From NCBI GenBank assembly GCA_027186245.1, contig CP114495.1, positions 8,176,501-8,240,500 of the forward strand: DNA of 64,000 nucleotides. The letters are read 5' to 3'. A program made the translations under genes and the position numbers. The notes under the pieces were generated by a model, which saw nothing but the letters and a program-made list of their open reading frames with translations, was not told the DNA's origin and did not search any database. This DNA is from Coriaria nepalensis (taxonomy: Eukaryota > Streptophyta > Magnoliopsida > Cucurbitales > Coriariaceae). Shown one piece after another: positions 51,865 to 61,906 of this stretch. Position 1 is the stretch's first letter. Each line of letters starts with the position of its first letter.

Positions 51865-52622
51865 GAACTCCCTCTGCCTCTCCGCTTTGTGTGTTTCCAG
51901 TTTCTTTGTCTGAAACTCTGTCTCTCTCTGTCTCCCTCTTGAATTCTCAAACTGGCGAATCGAACTCGTAAGGTAAAAAATCAGTTTCATTTCTTCCTCA
52001 TTTTGTTCTTTGATGTTTATAATTACGAGAATTTGTTAAGTAGATCTAGTATAAACTAATCTATCTCAATCAATAACAATCAATACAATATTGATGTGAT
52101 ATATGATATGTGATATGATAGTATAAAATTAAAATATGCAGTCGAGATAGATCGATATACTGTAAATTCGACCATCCAACAATTTCTCATTAATTCTTTC
52201 CACCCGCCTCAGTTATAATGTTGGTTCCCATAGTGTATTTGATTTGATTTTTTATTTTTGTTTTGCAATTGTGGACCCCTTTTGCTCCTTAATCTTAGGT
52301 TCAATGCTATTTAAGGATGAAATGCAAAGGAAATGGTAGTTTAATCATTTTCTTTCCTTTAATTTCTCAAGTATTTTCTTTATTAGATTGGAAGTTTTCG
52401 AGTTTTGATAATCCTTTCCACTCCGGTTTTTCGCTTTCTCTAGGCGATCTTTCTTTTTTCTTATTTTGGTCTTTATTATCATGTTTCTCTTCATATTTAA
52501 ATCAAATTCTGTTTACGAAAAGAATTCAAATCAGTAAGAACAAAGTGATTGGTTTTTTTATTGTTACATATACATATTTATATCCTGAATTTATCTCTTT
52601 TCCAGGTAGGAACTGATTAGAC
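51865..52622 (+). other. 5' leader with intron of the RHM pseudogene
   Basis: A leader from about 51865 ends at 51972 (CGTAAG then GTAAAA). A ~630-base intron follows, with acceptor TTTTCCAG at 52605, and 17 bases then lead to the ATG at 52623. Keeping the 5'UTR intron shows the copy arose by DNA duplication or is the original locus, not a retrocopy. Confidence 0.6.
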
Positions 52623-53801
52623 ATGGCTACTAGATACACCCCCAAGAACATCCTGATGAGACCAGGGCTGCCGGTTTCATCGCATCCCATGTTGCCAACC
52701 GGCTTGTCCGAAACTATCCTGACTACAAAATTGTCGTACTAGACAAGCTTGATTATTGTTCAAGTCTAAAAAACCTCCACCCTTCTAAATCATCTCCAAA
52801 CTTCAAGTTCATTGAAGGCGATATTGCCAGTGCTGACTTAGTCAACTACCTCTTAGTAGCGGAATCAATAGACGCTATAATGCATTTTGCGCCCCAAACC
52901 CACGTAGACAACTCATTCGGAAATAGCTTTGAGTTTACAAAAAAACAATATCTATGGAACACACGTCCTTCTAGAAGCTTGTAAAGTCACCGGCCAAATC
53001 CGGAGGTTAATCCATGTTAGTACTGATGAGGTCTATGGTGAGACAGATGAGGATGCGGTTGGAAATCACGAAGCTTCTCAACTACTTCCATGTAATCCTT
53101 ACTCAGCAACAAAAGCTGGGGCCGAAATGCTTGTCATGGTGATATGGTAGGTCATATGGATTTCCGGTGATTACTACTAGGGGGAACAATGTTTATGGGC
53201 CGAATCAATTTCCCCAAACGCTCATCCCTAAGCTCATACTATTAGCTATGGAAGGGAGGAGTCTTCCAGTCCATGGGGACGGTTCAAATGTAAGAAGTTA
53301 GTTGTATTGTGAGGATGTTGCAGAGGCTTTTGAGCTTGTTCTTCACAAATGTATGATATTGGGACGACGAAGGAAAGGAGGGTTATAGATGTTGCGGAAG
53401 ATATATGCCAACTCTTCAAAATGGACAAGGAAAAAAGTATTGAATTTGTCGAAAATTGACCGTTTAATGATCCAAGGTATTTTCTAGACGGTCAGAAGAT
53501 GAAGAATTTGGGGTGGGTGGAATCTACTACTTGGGAAGAAAGGTTGAAGAAGACAAAGGAATGGTATGTAAACAGTCCCGATTGGTGGGGCGATGTGTCT
53601 GGAGCCTTGCTACCTCATCCGAGAATGTTAATGATGCCTGGTGGGTTAGAAAGACCTTTAGATGATAGATCTAAAGAGGAAGAGAAAACTTCATCTTCTT
53701 ATGCTTCTAAGCTGAAAAAGGAATTTCCCGAGTTGTTATCGATAAAGGAGTCGTTGATTAAGTATGCTTTTGAACCAAACAAGAAAACCTCTGCAGCATA
53801 A
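52623..53801 (+). pseudogene. RHM: UDP-rhamnose synthase (RHM) pseudogene, N-terminal dehydratase half
   Basis: RHM makes UDP-L-rhamnose from UDP-glucose; the N-terminal half is the UDP-glucose 4,6-dehydratase. The copy starts MATRYTPKNIL and then loses frame at ~52655-52667, destroying the NAD-binding TGAAGFI loop. Frame 3 resumes with SHVANRLVRNYPDYKIVVLDKLDYCS. Further lesions are one extra A in the A-run at 52939-52945, one extra base at ~53138 and TAG at 53299 in place of Tyr. A ~16-base loss at ~53347 and TGA at 53457 in place of Arg complete the list. VSTDEVYGETDED, NPYSATKAGAEMLV and WWGDVSGALLPHPRMLMMPGG are well kept. The C-terminal epimerase/reductase half is absent: the frame ends after SLIKYAFEPNKKTSAA at 53801. 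It is a clear pseudogene, too many lesions for sequencing error. Confidence 0.9.
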
Positions 53802-55081
53802 TATACTAGAGTACCACCACCTGTTCAAGGACCTGTATGTTCTGTTGGGAAAATGTCACAACATGTTTCCCTCACTCGCTCAAATTTTGGTATTTTCATT
53901 TAGTTCCGATGTTGTAGGATGCAAGTTCATTTAGTTTTCAGTTATATATTCACTTATTTCAAATGCTGTTAGAATGTTAATTTGCTAGTGTAATATGCAA
54001 ATGGAGAGTGTGCAACATTTTTGTGTAACTATTTGCATTCTACTTTTCATTGAAGTAGAGATAATTATTATTCTTTTTGATCCAATTTCTTCAACATCTA
54101 TGGAACACATTTCCTTCTAGAAACTTGACGGAAAAGGTTGCCCAGCTTTATTGGCGAGGGAGTCTTATGAAAGGCCACTCAAAAACAGGGATCTACTGAC
54201 CAAACAAGACCAAGTGGACAAGGGCAATGTCATGTTAACTACTCTTGACAATGGGTGTTCTCTAAAGAAGGTCAAGTGGATGTTCCTTACAGTGCCGAAT
54301 GTGTGAAGATGGAGTTCGGTAAGAGATATGGAGCCAGAATTACTAGCAGTCCGTTCAGGGTAGAGTCTGGTTTTATGGTTGGAGGTTCTGCCGGTAGAGA
54401 ATTAATGGACAACAGGTCTCACAAACAGAATTAACAAATTGCTTACGGAACTCGGAATCGGTTGGTCGAGAAATCGGTAATTTCATTAACAATGGGCCCC
54501 TCTATCTTTTGAAACTGAACCAGTGGCTCTACTTCAAGTTACAGCATATAATGTACAGCTTTGTTGGCCTTACAAGAAAATATTTACATTTCTTCTTGGG
54601 AGAAAGAGACGCGGGGCCATCGGCCGAATAGTTTTGAGTACAGTCATTAGAAATATTGAAGTTGAGATTAACATTTGACCAGAACCCTTGAAACCAGTTC
54701 AAGTGTCTGAAAACTATTAGAGAGATCTTGTCTTGCGAGACCGAAAATCCATCAATCTAGCACAACCTGAAAACCGAAAACAAAACAAAACTGAGTAGAC
54801 AGTCACGGAATATAAGCAAATAGCCCTTGTAAGCTATAGTTAGACACTAAACGCTTAGGCGTATCTAAATTACATGACAGTTCACGACAGCCAATTTGGG
54901 TACACAAAATCCAGTTTAGGCTCACGCAATCTAACTAAACTACACTTAATTAAAGACCACAAAATCTCATATTAGATTGGTAATTTACAGCACAAGGGTG
55001 ATTTGATTTATATTTCATCAATATATTCCAGAACCAGTTGTCGATAATATCCTAGTAAAATGAAACAAAAAGAAACAAATC
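53802..55081. other. Intergenic region with a short echo of the RHM gene
   Basis: The 3' flank of the pseudogene, then ~54092-54126, where ATCTATGGAACACATTTCCT followed by TCTAGAAACTTG closely repeats the RHM segment at 52949-52980. The following ~350 bases are GC-richer than the flanks, with short frames I do not recognise. Confidence 0.4.
54092..54126 (+). repeat. 35-bp near-copy of an RHM pseudogene segment
   Basis: It matches 52947-52980 (the codons for NIYGTHLLLEAC) with few differences. It is followed by sequence unrelated to RHM, so only a short fragment was copied or retained. Confidence 0.55.
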
Positions 55082-57254
55082 TTACCCTCCAAACTGACTG
55101 GTATCAGCTAGAACAGGCAAGGCAGTGCGGCTAGAAGACGAACCAAACTCTGATGCAAGTACAGAAAAATTAAAATAATGGTAATTAGATATTAACAGCC
55201 AATCATAATAACAAAGAATATAAATATACTTCATAAAATAAAAATCACATACCTTCCGAGTCCACCTTTAACCAATCTTGTGTGCAAATCAAAGCTTGTC
55301 TAGTATCGGGACTCAGAGAGCTCCTATAATCATCAAGCACTCTACCTCCAATTCTAAACACCATTTCATACGATCCAATACTAGACATAGGAGTTCCAAG
55401 AACATCCCTTGCCATCATTGACAGAATAGGATACCTCGGAGTATGAACTTTCCACCAATTCAATATATTAAAATCACAATTCCGAGGAAATATTGGCTCC
55501 TCCAAATACTTGTCCAAATCTGATATTAAGCTCTGACTCTGAGATGTCTCGTGAAGAAATTTGTCAAACCCTCTTAGCCTATCCCTAGTATCACTAATAC
55601 AACTACTACTAGTACTAGTACTAGGTAAGCTGCTTCTTGGCAAAGCCAAACCTTGATCCACCATGGTTGAACATATAGAGTATGCATTGAAGAGTCCCTT
55701 AATTCCATCTGAGACTTCTTTAATACGATCTAAGGCGGTACTTCCATAAATTTGAGAGTAATAATACTCCACTAGCTTCATCTTGAAACGGGGATCTAGA
55801 ATTGCTGCAATTGCCAAAGGTAAACTGCATTTGCTCCAATATTTATCGAACTTAGTTTTCATTTTTGAAGCAATGGAGGCTAGAAATTCATCCGGGCTCT
55901 TGCACCATTCGATCAATTGGATATGAACATCACAAATTTCCGGGAAGTATATGTTTGCAGTTGGAGATTTGTTGCAAGAAAAGATATTCATGATCTCAAC
56001 AAAAAGTTTCAAATAGGTATTAACCGCATTGGCCCACTCCCACTCTGAATCGGTTAAGGTCGATACGTATGAAGGGTCTTGTTCTTGTAAAGAAGAAAAC
56101 ACCCCTCGGTATTCCAAGACCGAGTCGAGCATGAGATAAGTTGAGTTCCAACGAATTGGATTATCAAGAACTAACCTCTTTTGAATATTGATCCCGCCTT
56201 CCTGGACAAGTTCATTGAATTTTCCTTGAATTGCTTGTGAGCTTTTGACGTATTTTATGCTTGTTCGAATTTTTTGAATCACATCCTGCGTTGCTTCTAG
56301 GGTTTCTTCCACGATCGAATTTAGAACATGGGCAGAAGAACGGACATCAAATACTTGACCGTTAGTCAGAAGAGGCCGTTTCTGAGAGATTTGTTCTTTT
56401 ATCCTAATGATGATGTCATCATTGACCAAACAATTGTCGAATGTGAATGCAAACAACTTGCAATCAATATTCCAATCCATCAAGCATTTGATAATTACCT
56501 TGGAAAGTAAAGCATTTGTATGTGAAGGATCAAGTGTGACAAAATTCAAAATCTTCTTCTGCAGTTTCCATTTCTCATCTATATAATGAGCAGTTAAGGA
56601 TAAGAACTCAGAATTATTTTCAGGTGAAGACCACATTTCGACCAAAAGATTGATCCTACCTTGTAACCGGTTTATCATTTGAGAAACCTTTTGCTTCTCT
56701 ATTGCATATATTTGCATACAAAAATTCTCCATACTGTTATTATTTGGCAAAACCTCAAACAACGGCTGTAGATTCTTGACAAATACTCTGAACTCGACTT
56801 GGTCAACCATGGTCAAAGGATAGTCATGTAATATAACCATCCTGGCAAGGTCAAACCAGCTCCGTTCTTGGTCAAACTTATAGCTGGCAATGCTGACTAT
56901 CTCGTCTTTCTTATGATGATCTTGATCGAACTTTATAATCGCAGTTGGCTTTATATATTCATCTTTTCTCTGCCCTTCTTCGAAATTGAGATTTGCAATG
57001 CCGACCGTATTATCCTTTTTTTGTCTTTTAGCTGCAAGGAGTTGAGAGACATCGTAATTGGATCTTTTAAGACATCTCATCAAGTGATTTCTCAGATGCG
57101 TGGTCCCACTATTGCTTGATCCACTTAGCTTTTTGTTACAATGAACACAAACAGCATAACAGATATCGGCTTTTCGGACCCGTTCAAAATGATTCCATAC
57201 AACAGATGTTAACCTCTTCGGTTTCTTAGCAGCTGTATCGTTTGATATTTCCAT
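55082..57254 (-). CDS. Domesticated hAT transposase, DAYSLEEPER/RICESLEEPER-like BED zinc-finger protein
   Basis: Two coding exons, 57254-55253 and 55149-55082, give 689 residues, the length of Arabidopsis DAYSLEEPER. DAYSLEEPER is a former hAT transposase that binds DNA and is essential for normal development. The N-terminus MEISNDTAAKKPKRLTSVVW leads into a BED zinc finger with Cys36, Cys39, His53 and His57. The middle has hAT blocks (EMWSSPEN, TAHYIDEKWKLQKKILNF, RWNSTYLMLDSVLEY, AAILDPRFKMKLVEYYY). The C-terminus has the dimerisation region DLDKYLEEPIFPR...FNILNWWKV...RYPILSMMARDVL...LICTQDWL. A long, stop-free frame with a normal intron and no flanking inverted repeats supports a host gene. 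Exon 2 ends SSSSRTALPVLADTSQFGG. Unusual: SYEMVFRIGGRVLDDYR lacks the usual FST before GGRVLD. Confidence 0.9.
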
Positions 57255-57284
57255 TGCATCGATGTGAGAGTTTTTAAAACAAAT

Positions 57285-58430
57285 CCTACAAGTGATTTTA
57301 AAAGATACCCATTGAGAGAAATTTTTAAAATAAATAAAATTTAAGAATCATATAATGTAAAGAAGTTAAAATGCTTAGTAATTAAGGAAACAAAAACAAG
57401 TCAAGAAACAAAAGGTGCTTGTTTTTAGGTTCTTTGAATGACATATTCATGGTTTCATCGAAATGATGACGATTAAAACATATAGAGACAGGAGAATTTA
57501 TAATCAATTAGCTTAAGCAGAATAAGCTGCAGATAGGAAGAGTGGATTGTCTCTTACATTGACTCGTAAGAAATGATGATACTACGTGCAAGGATTTTAC
57601 ATTAGGAGTTAGATTAAGATTTTTTTTGGCAAGGCTTGACTCTTACAGTCTTACTCATCGGGCATACTTATCGAACTAAACAGACATTTAATGAAACTGG
57701 AGTTTAGATCGACATACTTCAGTAGACCCAAACTGGATTTTGGTCCCACCCCACCTCCCATCCCACAGAATTCGTGAGTTTCACACAATCAAAACAAAAC
57801 CAGTTAGATTGTAAACAAACTTAAGCCTCAATAATGGGTTGGTCCCACTACGTTCAAGTTTCACCTCCTCATCAACATCACTCAACAAGAGGAAAAATTG
57901 GAAGAAAAAAAAAAGAAAAAAAAAAAAGAGCTAATGAAACACTATTGGCAATTTTTTTAAGATTCATTTTTTCACTACAAATTTACAGACATTTGACCCC
58001 ACAGTTAACATATAGAGAACTAATGATATCACATCCCCATTTTTTAAGATCAAAACGACGATTAAAAAAAAAAAAAATCATAGAGCAAAAAGAATCACAA
58101 TTTAACCCAGAGAAGTTCACATATTTTCATCAACAACTAGAAACCCATCATGAAGAAAACAGAAAATCACCAAAAAGAAACAAACCGATCTTTCAAGGAG
58201 AGAAAAAATGAGCTTAAGAACAGTAGTAATAATCAAACCACCATGAAATTCGAAGTGGGGCTTACAGAGAGATTAATTGACGAAAACTTTCTCCTTCCTT
58301 AGATGCTCCGAAAAGACATAACCGATCAGATGGATCCGGAAAATCGAAAAAGGGTTGGATCTTAGGGTTGCACACAGATGCGAGAAGGGAGACGACAGGA
58401 GGGAGGAGGGTGAACCCGACGAGGGTTTGG
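57285..58430 (-). promoter_or_regulatory. 5'UTR exon and intron of the DAYSLEEPER-like gene
   Basis: On the minus strand a leader around 58430-58270 (containing TTTTCGATTTTCCGGATCCA) ends AATCTCTCTG with a TAAGCC following, a plausible donor (TCTCTG|TAAG or CTCT|GTAAG). The acceptor TTGTAG|GATTTGTTTT lies at about 57292-57285, some 30 bases before the ATG. A ~970-base leader intron is inferred. Confidence 0.5.
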
Positions 58431-58439
58431 GGAAACTTG

Positions 58440-61400
58440 GGTTAAGGTCCGATTAGCTCTATACCCAGATTGGCCTTTGGTCATTTGGTTATGTTGGGTG
58501 GGTCAATCAGCATCACGTGAGAAGGGATCCGAGTTTGGGTCCGAGTTTGGATTGAGTTAGGTTGTATGCGTTAGCTTTGAATTTGGGATAGGTTCGAGTT
58601 TGGTCGATTTGGCAAATCCATGCCTTGTGGGTACTATTTGTTTTTCTTATGGGCTAGCTTTTGAGTAAAAAAAATTAAATTTAGATCTAATTTCTATTCG
58701 TCGCCACTGTTTTTAAGTTAAATTATTTGGTTTTTAGTTAGATTTTATAAATTTAAATTAGTTTGGGACTTTTTATAAAGGATGTTACATTTGGTGGATT
58801 ATTTAAAGTACTTGGAAAATATGCCTGATAAGTGAATTATTAATAAAAATATGACTAAAAATTTAAAAGTACTTATAAATAAAAATTTCATAGAATAATG
58901 AAGTGCTTATATTCTAAAATAATAATAATAATAATAAGGTCTTTCAGTAAATAATTATAAAAAATTATTTTTTATAGTTGAAAAAAATGAAAATAATTTT
59001 TTGTTTTTTTTTTATTTTTATTTTTGTCATTTTAAGTAAAAATGAAAATTTAAAAATATGCAAAAAAAAAAAAAAAAAAGTAGCCAACTTTAATTGGCGG
59101 CAGAAGAAAATGATTTTTTTCATTGTACATATGAAAAACAATTATAAAAATTGTTGCCAATCCACAACCCTAACTAAATACTAGAGGAGAAGAACAAAAA
59201 CTCTTACCAAAAAGATACTACCTCTTAAAATATGAGAGAATAAACTCAAATCAAAAAAGAAGAGAGGTGATGGATGGAAAAGTGGAGGAAGAGGGGGAGG
59301 AGCAGGGAGGATAGAGGAGGGGAAGAAGAGGGATAAGGAGGAGGGGATGAGGAGGGAGGGAGGGGGGAAGAGCGTAATCGCGTTGATATCGAGAAAATTT
59401 ACCAATGAAAATTTATAACCTCGTGATATATGATGCAAATTAAATATAAGTGATACGGGCGCGTAATAGAAATTTGTAGTGGATTTTATATTATAAAAAT
59501 AAAAATAAAAAAGAATAATAAATATGCTGTCAAAAATACTAAGGAAATTAATCTAATATCTATGAGCAGGCGAAGAGATCGATATTAATACAGGTTTTAT
59601 TTATTTTTTTGTCGTACCTACTAATGAGAGGTCTATACTAATATTAATAAAGTAAATGGTAAACGATTACGCAAATAAAGTCTTGAAAATTAATTAAGTA
59701 AGAAAGAAATTGAAATTGAAGTAAAGTAATTAAACTAGAAGACTTAAGAAAATAAACTAAAGTAAAGAAGGTAAGTTAAAATACTTGAGAAATGAAACTT
59801 AAGCAAGGAAACTAAACAAGAGCACTTAAGAAAATAAACTAAAGAGACTAAACTTAAGAAATTAAAGTGGAGGTATAAGAACATTAAATGAAAAGATTAA
59901 GTGTAAAGACTATGCTTGAAATTAAAATATAATTAAAGTAAAGCTGGAAATAGTAAGATCTAATATTCATCAATGAAATAACGGATACAACACTTTAAGA
60001 AAAAAAGGAAGAAAAAAAAACTTATCTTATTTATAGTTGATGAACTGGCAGACTTTCACTCATGTGAGAACTTGGTAGTCTAATAATTACCCTAAGATTG
60101 AACTAAGGAAAGAAATACATAATTTCTCAGAGGAAAGGAAGAAAAAAGATAAAATTTCGAACGGATCGAGCAAAAAGACAAAGTGTTCGCTTTGAAGGAT
60201 ATGTGAGTTGATTAAGTGTTGATGTCATTTTGTGTAAATCGAGCCTTTAATTTATAAGCACTCAAAATGAAATTTTCATAATTAAAATTTGACCAGAAAC
60301 TTAATTCCTACACCCAAAAATGGCAAGCCACTTCGTGAGGCTCATTCCTAATTTTTGGAGGGAAAAAATACCTCAAACAGTTTTATTTTAGACCAAATTC
60401 AGTCCACTTTGTGTTTAGATGCATTGTTCGCTTTTGCTTCTTACTTCAACCCAAATTTTGATCACTCTCTCTCCCACTATGCTGAAAATTCGGTCACTCC
60501 CTTTACTTGGCCGAATTTGTGGCCGATTTAGTCAATTTGGAGCTCCTTTTGGAAAAAATGAGTCTCACTACCAACATCTTTTGATCTTGACCAAAATGCA
60601 CTACTCTTTGGATGAAAATGAGTTGTTGTTATGCCCAAAAATCGATCAAACATGCCTCAAATTTTGAAAAACCCTTCACTTAGCCATAAAGGGGCTGAAA
60701 ATGTCATTTATGTCACTTTTGGGGAAATTTTGATATTTTTTTTGACCATATATATGTTTGACCGATTTTGACTATGTGTTTGACCGATTCTGGCCTTCAA
60801 AATCCCACTTTTCATTCACTTTTACACTTGACCGATTTTTTGGTTTTTGGTGACCAGATTCAGCCACCTTTGCAGAGGAAAAGACAACCAATTCTCTTTC
60901 ATGTGTGATTTAGTTTGTTTTATTTTTGGATGGTCAAGATTGATTCTGAAAAGGTTAATCAATGGTTATCTTCCTACTATGTCATCGGTCCGAATTCTTG
61001 ACTAAATTTCCCAAGGAGAAATGCCTTATACTTATTCAAATTTTTATTTAAATTGGTCAAACTTTCTACTTAATATGTTGCCTTAATTGGCCTAAATGAT
61101 CAATTATTTAACTGATCTTTTCCCAAAGTTTTTTTATTTCAAATTTTTATCCAATCATGTATCGCCACATATACATAAAATTCTAGGATCAACAAATGAT
61201 CCCTTAATCTTTTTCATTAAATTAAAGATATTGAGAAAAATTAATGACCATGATGCTGTATTTTCTCTTTCGGTCAGTATGGTTGAAAATAATAATTTTT
61301 GTGTAATTAATATCATTTAGGTCGATTCAAAAATAATACAATGATTTATTCATCTCTAAAAAATCTGGGCTAATTTGCTAAAAGATTTAAAATTACTGAT

Positions 61401-61906
61401 TTTTTGTTTCGAAAAGTTTAAAGAAAATCTAAAGAACTCGTGATATTGTCCTTCGATGAGTATTTTCTTTATCGAACATATCCTCCACTGATTATGTGAT
61501 AAGCTGAATTTGATATGAACTAGCCGAAAGATTGATTAATTTTATAATGATTTCAGTCAATTTTAAATGAAAACATCTCATCAGCCAAAATATTAAGTAC
61601 CCTCATGATAATTTTTTGCCACCAAACACATAAGTAGTGTTGGCCGAAAATGGTAATATCTCCAAAAGAGTTTTGGCCGACAAGGTCAAAAACTTGAGGT
61701 TTATATATGTAAGAGAATCTTGAGCCAAGATGTGGAGGGTGGATCCTCATTGTTGCTTCCCTTTTAGCTGCTTGGTTCTTACATTGTTCACTCTATTTTC
61801 TAGTATGCCAATTCCCCTTCGAAAATTTTGGATGCTCTAAGCATTGTCATACCATGATGATCACCCGAGGAGGCACGATCATCCATGGATTATGACTATC
61901 GGTCAG
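58440..61906. other. AT-rich intergenic region, possible LTR or spacer of the right-edge retroelement
   Basis: This holds an AAT microsatellite (58919-58937), the G-rich tract at 59270-59370 and a purine-rich tract at 59690-59950 built of AAGTAAAG/ACTTAAGAAA-like words. From 60750 to 60840 TTTGACCGATT recurs three times. Because the retroelement at 61.9-64 kb reads leftward and pol is missing, part of this region may be its LTR or 3' end. I could not set boundaries. Confidence 0.3.
59270..59370 (+). repeat. G-rich purine tract with G-quadruplex-like motif
   Basis: Over 100 bases are almost only G and A, in (GGA)n-type words. 59351-59368 reads GGAGGGAGGGAGGGGGGA, which contains closely spaced G triplets sufficient for an intramolecular quadruplex. 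Confidence 0.6.

Noticed and set aside
57834..58211. 125-codon + strand frame, Lys-rich
   Set aside because: It lies antisense to the inferred 5'UTR intron of the hAT-derived gene and is low-complexity poly-Lys sequence.
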